DNA from: Citrus sinensis
Lineage: Eukaryota; Streptophyta; Magnoliopsida; Sapindales; Rutaceae
Direction: 5' to 3'
DNA length: 64,000 nucleotides
Assembly: GCF_022201045.2 (NCBI RefSeq)
Contig: NC_068563.1
Coordinates: 372,001 to 436,000 of the forward strand
Each line of letters starts with the position of its first letter. Position 1 is the stretch's first letter. Below are positions 1 to 13,383 of this stretch, piece after piece. Under the pieces are notes generated by a model. It did no database searches and was not told where the DNA came from. It worked only from the letters and a program-made list of their open reading frames with translations. Both the position numbers and the translations under genes were made by a program.

Positions 1-200
1 GTCGTCCACACTTTACACAACTCGTTGACAGTCGTTTTCGTATAAACAAGAATATCGCGGAAAAAAAAAAAAAACCACACACACACACATTATTAGCTAA
101 GGACTAAAATGAGTATAGTTCCTCAAATATCTGTCTGGGACAGATAAGGGCACATGGTCCTGAACTCTATGTCCATTTCAAAAACAGATACTAAGCTGCA

Positions 201-2520
201 ATGGAGAAGAAGCAAATAGCTATTATTGGAGCTGCAATCAGTGGCCTTATTGCATGCAAAAACACTTTTTCAAAAGGGTTTCATCCAATTGTTTCTGAAC
301 CACAATGCAGCATTGAGGAGTATGGACCAAAATTTTAGAGTCTAAAAAGCTACAAACACCAAGACCAATATATCAATTCTCAGATTTTCCTTGGCCATCT
401 TCGGTCACTGAAGAATTTCCAAGCCAGAATCAAGTTTTGGGTTTATGTTCAATCTTATGCTTGCCATTTTGACTTGTTTAAGCAGATTGAGTACAATATC
501 AAAGTTGTTGGAATTGAATTTGAAGGCCATTCTGATGAAGAGATGCGGTCATCTAAGCTATGAAATGGCAATGGCATGCCCTTTAGCTCTCAAGGGAAAT
601 GAAAGGTTGTGATAGAGGATTTAAAGAACCATTCAACAGAGGTATTTCTATCTCCCATATCATTTATATTTCCCATTTAAATGTAATGTCTTCAAGGTAC
701 ACATTAAAGAAACTTGTAGACGTTTATAATCTTAAAAAGATATGAAACTATCGAAATCAATTGTATATAATATTGTGGGGGTACAATCGAACTTTGATAC
801 TATTGCAGAAGAATCTATATGAAGGTTATGTTTTACACCAGCGTCAAATTTTTAACAACACATTGTTTTACAACAATGAAAAACTTCTATGAGATGTCGT
901 TTAGAATCTCATCTTCTTAAACGATTGGTTGTCCATGGTTTATGCCATTGTAAAAATTTTAACTGAATTACTTCTTGCGGTGATATTATCATAAACAGAA
1001 AGATGATTTTTAACAAAGCAAAAGCAAGTGATATTCAAATGGCAGTGTACTAACTAGTTCATTCATGGCCTAGCAGAAAGATGCAGTTTTACAAAATGGA
1101 CATTGTAATTCTCCGTCTGGGGAGATTCAGTGATGTTCCAAACGTCCCAGAATTTCCTCCAAGCAAGGGTCCAGAAGAATTTAAAGGAAAAGTGATTCAT
1201 TCAATGGACTATGCTGTCATGGATTATGAAAGTGTTGCCACGTTTGTCAAAGGGTAACAAGTCATTGCTGTTGGGTTTCAGAAATCTGCATTGGATATTG
1301 CAATGGAATGCTCAGCAGCAAATGGTAAAACAGGACGATCTAGCTCAAAGCATTAACATAACAGAAATGGTTTATTTTCCAATTCAAAGAATTGATCTCC
1401 ATTTTGATTTGATTCCAGGGATGAAGAAACCATGTACAGTTTTAAACAAAAATGAACGCTAGAATGTACCCAATTACCTACCCCGCAGAGTGCCTTAAGC
1501 ATATCTTTAACTGAACAGATTCTCACAGCTTTTGCTTCATAAGCTTGGATGAGAAATCCTACCAAGTCTCTCGGCAATAATCCTTTCTCCATTGGTAGCA
1601 TTTTTTCTTAATCCACTGGTAGCTAAATTCAAATTCTTTCTTTTACTTATGCGGTCTAATGTACTAACTAAAGCACCTAACTGCAGAGATGGATGTTCTC
1701 AACATTTGTCCAAAATCACATTAAGAAGAAACATAAGTTGGCAAGGTTCGGGATGGTACCAAATCACAGTTTCCTACAAGAAACCAGGCCGTGTTTGACC
1801 TAAACAATGCCGGAAAGGTTTTATGACAAAGTTGAAGAGGGCAGCATCATTTTGGAGAAGCTCAAGGCTTCAGCTTTTGTGATAAGGGTATTTTGATTAA
1901 TGGTGTGTTTGACGCTCCTCTGAAGACAGATTTGGTCATACTGGCAATAGGTTTTAGGGTTGACTTAAAAATCAAAAACACTTTTAAGTAAATTTTTTTT
2001 CAGAATTACATGGCAGGATCCCCTATTCAAACACTAACACTTCCACTCTACAGGTTAGCAGCATATCATCAAAAAATACGAATTGTTGATTTCAAGCTTC
2101 CTTGTATTAACATCAATTTATTTCAGCAACAATCTAGGATTCCATAATCATAATGTTTTTCATATTTGAATTCAGGGAAGTTGTCCATCCCCAAATTCCT
2201 CAACCAGCTGTAACTGGATATTCAGAAGGTCTTTCAAACTTGTTTACCTCAGAGATGAGATGCCGGTGGCTAGCAGAGCTTCTCGAAAGAACATTCAAAC
2301 TTCCTGCCAATATATATATACATACATACATATATATATGAAGATATGGGATGAATACATGAACTAATATTCCGGCAAATACTACAGGAGATCATGCATG
2401 GCCAGTCTTCACATTTGGTACAATGATCAATTATGCAAAGACATCGGAGTGAACCCAAAGAGATAGATGGGATTATTTGCTGAACTGTTAGAGCCTTAAC
2501 GGGTTATGTTCCATCTGCCA
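201..2520 (+). pseudogene. Flavin-containing monooxygenase (FMO1-like) pseudogene
   Basis: The ATG at 201 opens about 45 codons resembling the N-terminus of plant FMO1-like flavin monooxygenases, then hits a stop. More pieces in changing frames follow: residues about a Tyr-rich 'QSYA..FDLFK' block near 450-500, the 'FSDVPN.PEFPPSKGP' region near 1125-1175, 'SALDIAMECSAANG' near 1285-1325, 'MVPNHSFLQE'-like and 'PERFYDKVEEGS'-like blocks near 1750-1850, and a C-terminal '[23 protein letters not shown]' block near 2215-2285. The FAD-binding GxGxxG motif reads G-A-A-I-S-G, so its second glycine is lost. Stops, frameshifts and a TA/CATA microsatellite at about 2311-2340 interrupt the frame. Family members oxygenate N or S atoms using NADPH and FAD; this copy cannot encode a full enzyme. 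No intact neighbour copy is in the window. Confidence 0.85.
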
Positions 2521-3604
2521 CAAATTTCATTTTCGCGTTTATATTGTGGAATGTGATCACTCTCCTAATTTGAAGCATTTCCCTTTCAACAATCCTAATT
2601 TGAAGCATCTCTTTTATATGCCTTTCATTAATTGGGTTGTAAAAATAATGTTAACAGATATAATTAAATTCACACACATAGCAATAATATTATTGTATCC
2701 CAACTCACTAGGCATAAGATTATTGTTTATCATTACAAATAAGATGATTACTTTTTTTAAAAGTTTCATTGCACTCCACCCCTAAATTAAACGTAACCCA
2801 CGAGCCCCCTACAGGCTACAACTGTTGAGCCAATTGTGCAATCGTTAAGGGATAAATAAAACAACCATCGATAAATAGCTTTAAGTTATGAAAGGAGAAT
2901 GTAGAAAGATCAACATAGAAATGTAATAAGCAGAACTAACATATATGTGATTAAAAAACTATTAGCTAACATAAGTCAATAAACCTAACATGTGGTTTCA
3001 AGTTTTGTACAGAAATCTATGACTACTATGAATTGAATATTGAAAATTATATGATTAGGCACCAAAAAGAAATCATCCAGTGCCGCAAATTATGATTGGA
3101 ATGTCTCTCAGAGATTAGGCCTTTCCAAATTGTTGTGATATGAACTTCTGGAGAAATTCTAGAATATATCAAAGGTACTATGTCAGCCATATAACAAGTA
3201 AATGATACTATGACATATGTGTATTTATTTTGAAAAACTACCATGCAAGTGGTGATAATATTAAATTCAATTACACATGTCATACATGCAGTGATTGGTT
3301 GTAATACCTTTAATGTCTTATAGAATTCCTCCAACTTCTGGTATCAATTTGCCTGCTGAAAAAGATGCGAGTTAAGTAGTTCCAGACTTCCAGATCAAAA
3401 CTATTAAAACTGGAAAAGGAAATATATAAGAATCCTTCACCACCCAAACCCATCACAAAATGAATGGATAAGTAAATGAAGAAAGAATGGGAAAGAATAG
3501 CATTTTTCATTTATAGCATCCTGAATTAATTAACAAGCGCAACATTGAAACATAAAACAAAGATCAGAAGAATAGAAAAACCTGAATCACAAACAGAATT
3601 ATCA
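2521..3604. other. Intergenic region and 3' UTR of the MATE gene
   Basis: No coding frame here resembles a known protein. The part nearest 3604 is expected to hold the 3' UTR and polyadenylation signals of the minus-strand MATE gene. The rest is AT-rich and unremarkable. Confidence 0.5.
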
Positions 3605-6600
3605 TTAATATCCACCAACCTTGGCTCCCTCTAAGTCCGTGTGGAGGAACCACCACGGACCTGATTTTGATAATAACCTGAAGATATGAAGAAATCATCA
3701 GGAAAAATCAAAATTATAAAGCAAAGAAAAATATGCCTAGATTGAATCGGGATAAGCAGACCAGCAACTTTTGGCATGTAAATAAAACCAATTGTCATTT
3801 AAGTGTCCATTACCTGACAAAACCTGCCACTGTACGCAAACCCATAAAGAGTGTCAAGCCTGCCCAAACCCCAGGAAGACCAGTAGCACGAGGAGCATAT
3901 AACAAAAATGTAGATGACATTGCTCCCACTAACATCTACATGTCACAATACAAATGTCAAACAAGAACACAGAGCAATTTAACAACCAAAAAAGTACTCA
4001 TATCAGAATTTGAGTTTATGAAGGTGAGGGTTACCATAGAGCAAGCAGCATATCTAAAGTCTGAGACACCATAATGAAGGCCATCAAAAATGAAAGCTAA
4101 TGCATTGATAGGTTGACTTGCACTAACAAACTGCAAGAAATTTAAAACAAAATAATTAAACCAAAAAAAAACGTAGCGGAACCCACATCATCTAAAAAAC
4201 ATAAAGGTGAGAAGAACAAAATATTCATACATACCAATACTCCAGTTCCAACAATTCCCAACACTTTAGGATCTTTGGTGAATAAGGGTGCCAAAGAACC
4301 AAAAGATAGCCCCAAAATCGTAGCCAATGAAACACCTGTGAGTACTCCTATCTGAAAAAGAAAACAAGCATCAAGTTCTAAAGTAAGCCTGCATATGGAA
4401 CGTAGAAATCCTGGAGAAAAAACCTGAAAATTCTACCAAGGGTTTCTGGACAAGAAAACAAAACGGAGATGTATCCAGAAAATGCTTACTTTTAACACAA
4501 AGTTGGTAATTTCTCTAACGGTCTTGAAGTCCCCTTTAGATACATAACTAGCAATCAAGGCCTACAAAATGAATAGTTTTTGGCGTCAACATAAAATTAT
4601 ACAGATATAATTTTCGACAACTAGCTCTTCTCAATTAACTCAAAACTCATAAACAATCTACAATGATTACCTTTGGGGAAATTATCTTCACACCATATTT
4701 GTTTTGTCATATGTACCTCTAACCACTTCAAAATTTTGACATGTTCTTTGCACCACTTTTGTTTTTAAGTTTGTATCAAGAAACTACTTTGACACTAAAA
4801 AATGACCACTTTACCCCTTAGTGAATTAAAAGACCATTTTATTCTACAAAATTTTAAAAAATAAAAAAATTATAATTACAAGAATACACTTGAATTTAAT
4901 AAAATAAATAAATCTCAAATCTAATTTGTCAGTTTTTTATAATTATAATTTCATTTAAAAATTATCATGTTAATTTTTGTAATTATAATTTTATTTAATT
5001 TATATAGGGAACTTTCTTAAGATCAATTATAGGAAAGTTTACAATAATTATAGGGAGCTTTTCTCTTCATGTTAATTTTTGTAAACTTCCCTATACTTAA
5101 TTTAATTACAAAAATTAAAATTGCAAGAGGTTAATTTTTTATAATTATAATTTCATTTAAAAATTATCATATTAGATTTTCAGATTTTTTTTTTTTTTGA
5201 ATTTAGGGGTCTTCTTGTAATTATAATTATTTTATTTTTCAAAATTTTTTAGAGTAGAATAGTTTTTTGATTCATTTAGGAGTAAAATAATTACTTTTAG
5301 TGTCAAAGTGGTTGATTAATACAAATTTAGAAATGAAGGTGGTGCAAAAAACATGTCAAAATTTTGTGGTGGTTAGATTTACATATGACAAAACAAAGGT
5401 AGTGCAGATATAATGTGCCTTACCTTTTCTTTGGTTAATGTTGTCGAATAGAAATCAAATATGAAGATAAAGAACTAAAAAGTTGATATAAATAACGTAT
5501 TAAAAAAAAAAAAAGATATGAATAATGTTAAACCTTAAGTGGAACTGGTATAAAGGAAAGATGCATACCTGACCAGAGGCAGCTAGTGCATCAGTAAGAA
5601 GAGATACAGCCAACCAAACTTGCATGCATATCTGGTGCGCAGCCATAGCGTCTGAACCTTGACGAGCAGCCATTGAAGTCCCCAGCGTCATTGTTATTAA
5701 AACTGCAAGTGTTCTTCCTAGAAGAAAGCCACCTGTAGAAGCCCATTATCATAAGAGATTCAAATCAACAACTGTTACAATACCAAAGCTTTATTTGTAT
5801 CCTGAAATTGCTGGCATTGATTAAAAAAAAGTAGAGGAGTAAAATTCTGAAAAAAAAAAGGCAAGAGTAAAAATACCAGATTTTACATAATCACCAAATT
5901 GCAATGCTCCCATCTTCGGAGGCATTAGTACAACTTTCTTGTTCAAAAACCAGATCATTGTAACAGCAACAATGTACCTAGCAAATGAAGTTTAGTTATA
6001 ATTACAGTTAAGTAAAGGAAATAAAACAAAAAGAACGCCACTGGAAAAGTACATACTGAGACACAACAGTAGAGATTGCCGCTCCAGGCATACCCAGTTG
6101 ACAGAAATATATAAGTATGGGAAACAAGAATACAGCTAATAAGTTGCCAATACCTGCATACGGAGTAACTACATCAGTCAGAAGAGAATTTTTAAAAAAT
6201 TAATAAAACTAAAAGGTAAATAAAAAATCAAACAGTCATAATAGAGTAATCATCCTAGACATAGGTATTAATTAAGTACATGGCATACATATCTGGCTTC
6301 TCTTTCAAAATTGCCAGTTTTAATCAGCAATAATCCCTTAACAACACCTGTGGACGTACATAATATATATAAATAAAATTATTCACTACATCCTACAGCA
6401 TGAAGGTCAATAATGTTTGAAAAATAATCACATCTAACAACTGCCCAGTGTTAACAAAATAGAGTATAGAGCTTAAATGCACACTCAGAAGGTAGTACAT
6501 ACAGAGCTTTCTCATTCATAATTGACAAGCTTTAACAACAAGGTGAATGAAGCATGTCAAGCTTTCGATCATATCAAAATGAAAAGAAGCCACATAGATT

Positions 6601-8404
6601 TTAGTGGAAATTTTTAGTGATTATAACTCAAAATACATGGAGAATTCTGCCATCAGTACTTTATACATCCCAAAGTAAAACCAAATACTTGCCTAGACAT
6701 AAAACAGGGGTCTTTGTATCTTTAAAACCACGGAAAATGCCTTGAAGAGCTAAAGAAACAACAAACGCTGGAGAACCAAGGGCTCTTAGCATGAGAAATT
6801 TTTTTGCTGGACCATGCATCGCAGATGCCTATTAAAAAATGAAGTCAAGGAGCATAGACCATAAGATTAGTGAGTAAAGGTATTAAAGATCAGCCAAAAG
6901 AAAACCTTCCAAGCATAAATTTGGTAATAAACCAATAAAAAGCAAGATCCAGATACCGAAACAAAAACATAAAACACAAAAACACTCACAGTGGAAACTG
7001 AGAGAAGCATAGTTTACAAAATAGGCCATACATGAAACTAGAGATATAAAACTTACTGATGGTACGCCCATCAAGTTAAGAAATGGTCCAGAAGCCAAAG
7101 ATAAAGCTGCAGCCTCAAAGATGCCAATCCCAACTGCTAACAGCAAAGCCGTAGACACCGAGGATAGTTGCTTTCTTTCAGTTGTCCCATTTGGAGGTTT
7201 ACCATTGCCTTCTAGGCCTGCATAACAACACAAGTCAGACAGATGGAATGTAAAAAAAGAAATTGAATCTTCCAAATTTCAGCTTGAACCATGAATCTGG
7301 AAATAAACGCATATTCAGGAAAATCACCAATTGTTCGTTTATATTCACCTGCAGCTAAATCCTTGGTTAAATTCTTTGCAATATCTTCAGCAACAAAAGA
7401 GGTAGCAACACTGAGGAGAGGAATATTAAATAACTTAGATACAATATTAAAGATCGATATAGAAACACCGGCTGAAGCCAGCTCCACAGAACCTGTGGAA
7501 GCAAAAAGAGTTATTAATCCTTCATTAGATAACAATCATCAAATTTACGAGCGTAAACCAATAAATTATACAGTAAATCAACACCATGATAAGAAATTAT
7601 GAATTAAAAATCAAACCTACCTAATCTCCCAACATAAGCTGTCTCCATTAGCTGTGCTAAGGGATCAATGACCTGCCCAGCGATTGCAGGCAAAGTAAGC
7701 ACTATAAGTTCATTTTTGGCATCTTGAGTATGTGATTTACTGGCAACCTCAATTTTCTCAACCAGAGTATGTGATTCACTGACAGTTACCCCTCTCATTT
7801 CACTGCAAATACTAGTAGAAAACCATTTAGACAGATCCATATCTGAAAATCAATCATCTTTCTCAGTGCAAATAAACAGGCTTAACTACCATTTAGAAAT
7901 ACATCAAATAGGCAAAGCAAGCATCATAAACCGACTTAACTACCATTTAAAAATACATCAAATGGGAAAATAGGTAACTACATTATGTCAACAAGCATAA
8001 AATTAACACAAATGCCTTACTAAAATGCTAACTTATATAAACAATCAAATGATGAGTTTGTGCTCTGACCTGTGCTCCTTATTTGAATTGGTGAAGCCAT
8101 TCTCTTCTCCCAAAACCAATCTCGTCTCAGTGTCCAAAGATTCCACACTACAATCAGAATTTAACTGATCATAAATCACTGGAAAATTGTGCTTTCTGCG
8201 ACGAGTCAGCAATGATGACACACAATTGCTATGTTCCAAAGACAGGCGGCAGCTACTATCAAATGCTGCACAGCCGTCACCAATTCGACTTTGTTGCAAT
8301 GAAAAACGCGATGCATTTGCTTTCGCAACTGTGTTCCACAGCCTATTTCTACTTCCCACTCCACTGCAAAGTCTACCGCCACCATTAAGCTGTGCAATCG
8401 TCAT
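3605..8404 (-). CDS. DTX45: Chloroplast MATE efflux transporter, DETOXIFICATION 45-like
   Basis: Thirteen exons: 8404-8070, 7802-7621, 7492-7349, 7217-7057, 6828-6693, 6153-6057, 5977-5877, 5732-5569, 4561-4490, 4351-4235, 4130-4035, 3935-3814 and 3677-3605. They sum to 1800 nt (599 aa). The first ~140 residues are Ser/Arg-rich and lack conserved motifs, as expected of a plastid transit peptide. The MATE domain starts near residue 143 with 'ELIVLTLPAIAGQ' and 'DPLAQLMETAYVGRLG', the signature of the DTX44-47/EDS5 plastid branch. MATE proteins move organic solutes against H+ or Na+ gradients; the substrate here cannot be read from sequence. DTX45 is the closest relative I recall. Intron 5 (6692-6154) has a GC donor, and intron 8 (5568-4562) carries a long-TIR transposon. 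The exon 2 start at 7802 was chosen because the upstream AG at 7843-7844 breaks the frame. Confidence 0.92.
4675..5419. mobile_element. Long-TIR non-autonomous element (MULE-MITE type) in a DTX45 intron
   Basis: The ends are inverted repeats of roughly 130-150 bp: the left arm (about 4675-4830) pairs with the reverse complement of the right arm (about 5270-5419), sharing blocks such as 'TTTGTTTTGTCATATGTA' and 'CAAAATTTTGACATGTT'. The interior is very AT-rich and non-coding. The same 8 bases, TTACCTTT, flank it at 4667-4674 and 5420-5427, consistent with a target duplication of 8 (perhaps 9) bp. A long TIR plus an 8-9 bp duplication fits Mutator-like MITEs, with hAT as the alternative. Confidence 0.8.
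7872..7964. repeat. Diverged tandem repeat in DTX45 intron 1
   Basis: Two copies of a roughly 39-bp segment (7872-7910 and 7926-7964, offset 54 bp) share 'CTTAACTACCATTT' and 'AAATACATCAAAT' with only a few differences. Confidence 0.75.
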
Positions 8405-9815
8405 TGTCTATAATACAATGTATTGCTGCGGTAACATGCGAAAGCGACACATCAGAATTCGAAATAATTTCGGCCCTTAAACGTCCACAATCATATCAAT
8501 AATACAGTCAATTTAAGCAAAAAGATTATTTCTCACACGGTTTGATACTTTTAGTGTCAAAGATATTAAAAAAAGAAAAAAAAAACTTATTAAGTTCATT
8601 TCTAGAAAGAAACTAAAACCCAATGTTGACTAAATTTTTTTTTTAATACTAAGAACTAATTTAAAGGACCAAAAAAAAAAAAAAACTGGACAAAAAGCAA
8701 ACTTTGGATCTGCTGGGTTAAGAAACCAAAACAGAGGAAAAACATGAAGGATCGTAACAAACATCAATGATAAAAGAGCAGACACAAAGAGCCAACAACC
8801 ACAATTTTATTACATAGCAAATAAAATATAATAAAAATTGGATTTTTACCAGAAAGTGAGTGAGAAAATAGGGTCTCTGTTTGCTTCTAACTTCTCGGGA
8901 AAATAAGAACGACCCAGAAAGGAAAATGAAATTGAGAACCCGAAATTGGCTGCAATACGAGTAGTAAGGTGAAAAAAAATTATAAAAAATAATAATGTTA
9001 TATAAACGATGAACACAAAGATATGCATGTTACCTTTTACGTGGCGACCAAGTTATAGACAAAAAATGAAACAAGAGTTTTCTTTCACAAGAACAACGGA
9101 GTTGAAGTTATATATGAGAAAGAGATACTGCAACTCAACCAAAACGGAGAGAAGTTGGTTCATTTTGTCATGCCCCGTGGAGCTTAAGCGGCATGCTTCG
9201 ATATTGGTTAAAGCACTGCCCAAGTGGGCCACTTGGGTTCAAAACTATGGGCTGCTGAAATTTTAAATACACCCACTACAATTGGGCCTGAGGTTCCAAC
9301 CCCGTTTGGTACCCAAAATAAAAGCTCTCCCAGTATTTGACAGAAAAACAATATATTATTTGTATTATAGATTCTATTTAAACAATTGTACAACTTTCAA
9401 ATTAGGATTGATTCTATTCTATTTGCCAATTGCTTTTAAAAGCGAGAACAACTTAATCCTCAAATCTCTTTTGGGCTAAACGTGTTTCACTATTACTAAG
9501 TGCACCCATATATCCTTTCGATGTTAAAAATTTTAATCCCATTCCTCGGGGTGTAAATCCAAATGGGTGATTATTAATCAGTTCAAGGGTTACTTAGCTC
9601 AGTGGTGATTAAATTCTTCAACTATTAATATAAATGCACGCTTGTTTTGGAACAACTTAATACCATCGGCTCAGTTGTATGCTAAAAGACAAAGACTTCT
9701 CACCATTACTAAAGTTTTATGTTTCTTTCATGCAAAATCATAGTGATAGCAAAAGAAAACATTTGTCACATTGCATTGGAAACAACTGATTTGACACATT
9801 ATACGTGATTCATTG

Positions 9816-9858
<43 letters not shown>

Positions 9859-10050
9859 CGTTTCTTCGAATCAAATGGGGCGCAAAATAGTTTTATTATC
9901 TACCATTGAACCTTTGAGACAACTATTTTTAAGTTGAAGGAGTTTAATATACAGCACTTGCATATGTTGAGCATGAAATGATGCTCTACATTACACTTCC
10001 GCTCCTATTCTGGATACAACATTGAGAAAAACCACAGCAAGCTCAAGATG
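8405..10050. other. Intergenic region between DTX45 (5' side) and LYM2 (3' side)
   Basis: This holds the upstream region and 5' leader of DTX45 and the 3' UTR of LYM2. A pure poly(A) run of about 32 nt lies near 9820-9851. Short tRNA-like boxes near 9205-9235 and 9590-9605 resemble SINE heads but have no convincing partner boxes or target duplications. No gene is seen. Confidence 0.5.
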
Positions 10051-13000
10051 CTACTGAATAAGATGAAAATGGAGAAGGACCAAGAAAATCGAGATTAAAA
10101 GTAAGTTCCAACTCCCGATCCTCGAAGCGTTATTACTAGGACCTGTTTGTCAACAATGGAAAAAACATACGAGTTTAAAGTCAATGATAAAATATTTCAA
10201 TAGGCAAAAACTTCACATGATAGATTACACAGTCAATTGCACAAATTGGCAACTAAATGAAAGTTGAGGTTAAAAGGTACAGAGCTACGTGGCATTGGTT
10301 CTCGGCCTTTTCAAGGAGAACTAGTGATGGAATAATTTTGAACATATAGGAGCTTTTCAGTGGGTTCATCGCACAAAATATTCCATGCAAAATCTAAAAC
10401 CTTTGTTAAATGAAATGCCAATGCACTTGCAATGAGAGAATGGTATTCCAATGCAATGAGACAATCAGAACATAGATTTGGAGGGCATTTAGACAAAACA
10501 ATGGATGTGATGATAATTTAAACTTACTTGGGCAAGTGGATAAAGAGTTCAGTGTTGTGAGGATGGACAGGTTATTATAACCAGCATATTCGCAAGTTGT
10601 CCGATTGCAATTATTTGAAGTGGTAGTATTGCCAATGGATAAAGATTCTGAATCTCCACACAGCATAGACGGGCATGTTTTCCACCTGGAGTTGGGTGAT
10701 GATGGTTGAAATTGGGAAGGCTTGCATTGTAATCTGACCAAGCAAGAAAAGTTTACAGAAAAGAAAATCCTTGAGAAATCATTAATTAAAAGGCAAGAGA
10801 AAATTTAAACATAACGAGCTATTATGTAAAACACTTACGTCCAGTTGTTTGTGGCATCACACTGGCACTTCACACAGCTGTTGGCAGTGAATGTATAAGT
10901 GCCATTAGCAACACGTAAATAGTTGTCGAATGAGTCAGCTTTTATCGATGAGTTGCAAGCTGAATATAAGCATTAAAACATCATCAGATCACTAAGTTAT
11001 GGAAGAACACCCGTACAGAGACCATATGAGCCATAATACATCCATATTCTGTCTAACTTGTAACCCGAAGCTTGAATATATTGACTGCTTAACTCACATT
11101 CTGTTTTTGCTAACTAGAAATACTTGTTCTAGGAGGTCATGTTTCACAGAAGGCACAGAATTTAAGTCAGCCCTGGACAACTGAAGAGAGAGAACTGGAA
11201 ACCAGGAGTGAAAAGATAAAACATCACCAGGATTGGAGCTGAACAAATAACCACCTAATATAATTCAGAAAACAAGCACCCAACCTAGTAACAGTGACAA
11301 CCTTTCCGCACTTTCCCTAATCAATTGGCGCAACAATTTGATGCATTTCAGGCATTCAGCCCAAATTTAGACCATACTGTAACCTATTAAACAAGATAGT
11401 CCTTAGCAAGCTACCAGTTGTAACTGGTTAAGACCGGCCTATTGTATTAAAATTGCTCATTATATGAAAACTTAAGGGTGTCGGCAAGCCAAGCTACATA
11501 GGAGCAACATGCAGCTTAATAATTTAGTGGGACAAGCTGTACAATAACCGATGTCAAATGCTGCCGAGGACCCTCTAAAATCGGTCATTTATGTTCCCAA
11601 ATATAAAGATATCCAAAAGATGCACAAGACTACCAGCGGTAAAGATATAAAATATCCAAATAATACCACCTTATATGTGCAAAAATATTAGTTCCATAGG
11701 AACCATTTTACTTGGAATCACTTCCCTTTAAAGTACACATTTCCAAAAGTAGAAAGTACTTGACAATATAACCTTAAAGGAAAAAAAAAAAACCTAATAA
11801 ACCATTAAAAAAATGCCCTCAGGTATTTACATTTTTCCAAAGAAAAATAAAGAAAATTAATACAAAACAAAAGGCTGAAGAAGAGTACCTTTAAGAGGAA
11901 CATCAAGTGGTTCGCCGGCAATAAGCTTACTATCATCATGAATGCCATTAAGTTTCATCAAAGTATCTCTATCGGTTCCAAACTTCTGAGCAATTAACTC
12001 AAACGAGCTCCCCTCTTCCACCACATGTGCATAGTGAACCACCTTGGCATTATCAACATCATCACAGCTACAGGGCAATGGAATTGTCAAATTTTGGCCA
12101 ATTTGGATCAAATCTGGGTTGCTAATATTATTAGCCTCCACAATTTTCTGGTACTTCAGCAATTGTCCGAAAATTGTTCTTGCTATAAAGTCTAAGCCAT
12201 CATCTTTCTTTACCGTGTACACTGGCACTTTGTCGGACACCCCTGTAAAAATTGAAAAAAAAAATTAAAATAAAATAAAATGGTTTGGTTTTTGCTCAAA
12301 AAATTAGCCAAACTCAAGATCCATTTCAGCAAAATTAAAAAAAAAAAAAAAAAAAAGATTCCTATGATTTTTCACTAAATTTGGAAAGATACAATTTTGA
12401 AAAAAAAAATTATTAGAAGCAGTTAATGTATATTACAAACTTATAATGATAGAAATGCTTTACTGGAAACCAAGTTGGAAGAAGTAAATTCATAATACTT
12501 AAAATCTTTATAAAAAATTGTGAAATAGGGTCGCTAAGTTCTTCATTAACGATCACAAATTTACCGTTACATTTGTCATATCATTATTTTGCATTGAACA
12601 TTGTAAATCAAGACATGAAGTTCGCGAATGCATCGAACAACAGTTGAAAAATGTAACACATAAATGCTAGTTAGTTTAATTAGTAAAATCTCCTAAGATT
12701 AGTACAAAATGTTATGAGTTTGAACACGTTAACGCGGTAGAAAAGCAATTGAGTTTTCATGTATGAACAAAATCTGCAAAGGTTTCAGCATAATATGAAC
12801 ATAAGATAGTTTTGTCCTCCTATAATATAATAATGGGTAGTCAATTAAAATACAGATGACATGTCAATGTCATGTATAAAAGCGTCCACGTAAAATGTGA
12901 GCTGGAAACGGAAGAGATGATAGAAACAAGTCGAGCCGTCATGCCAGACTGTCAGTAGTCATGTGAAATTAAATTAAAATTAAAATTAAAAGATTTATCA

Positions 13001-13383
13001 ATTTCTTTTTTTTGGTTTTTTTTTGGGGGAGGAGGGGGGGTGTCATCTGAGGAGAGAGAGAGAGGAAAGAGGAAAGCACCAGTGCCGTTAGAGCAGATGC
13101 AGTGGATGGGGACTTTGATGGGCTTCTGGGCTGGTACAGAGAAGTTGCGAGGGGTGCCGGGTGGGAAATTATTGGCGCCGAGGATGCTGCGCAGGTTCTT
13201 GACGGTGAACAGTGATTGAATCTCCGAAATGGTAGTTTTGTTGGGCGGCAGGTACCCTACTAGAGCTTGGCATCTTGCTGCTGTCTGGGTGCTACACTTG
13301 AAGTCTTGCGCTGTTGATAGTGTGCTCAGTGCTGCACAGACGGTGAAGAGGAGTAACACCAGTTTCAGCTGAAAATTACCCAT
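10051..13383 (-). CDS. LYM2: LysM-domain GPI-anchored protein 2 (CEBiP/LYM2-like)
   Basis: Five exons: 13383-13080, 12242-11889, 10959-10839, 10733-10528 and 10142-10051 (1077 nt, 358 aa; the Arabidopsis protein is about 350). Residues 1-25 form a signal peptide. An N-terminal LysM-like block with 'SLFTVKNLRSILGANN' is followed by two LysM domains (about 108-155 and 171-216), separated by the CxC motifs of this family (CIC, CSC, CQC). The last exon encodes 'SNNASRIGSWN' then a hydrophobic tail ending at the stop, which fits a GPI-attachment signal. LYM2/CEBiP proteins bind chitin oligomers at the plasma membrane, and LYM2 controls plasmodesmal flux in chitin responses. The frame is open upstream to 13557, but the ATG at 13383 directly precedes the signal peptide and was chosen. 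Confidence 0.92.

Noticed and set aside
7803..7842. Alternative DTX45 exon 2 start at the AG before 'MDLSKWF'
   Set aside because: Joined to exon 1 it breaks the reading frame; the acceptor before 7802 keeps it.
9160..9330. SINE-like A/B boxes upstream of DTX45
   Set aside because: The boxes are weak, and I found no tail or flanking duplication.
9561..9660. Possible tRNA gene from 'TTAGCTCAGTGGT'
   Set aside because: No matching B box or cloverleaf follows; it may be an old SINE head.
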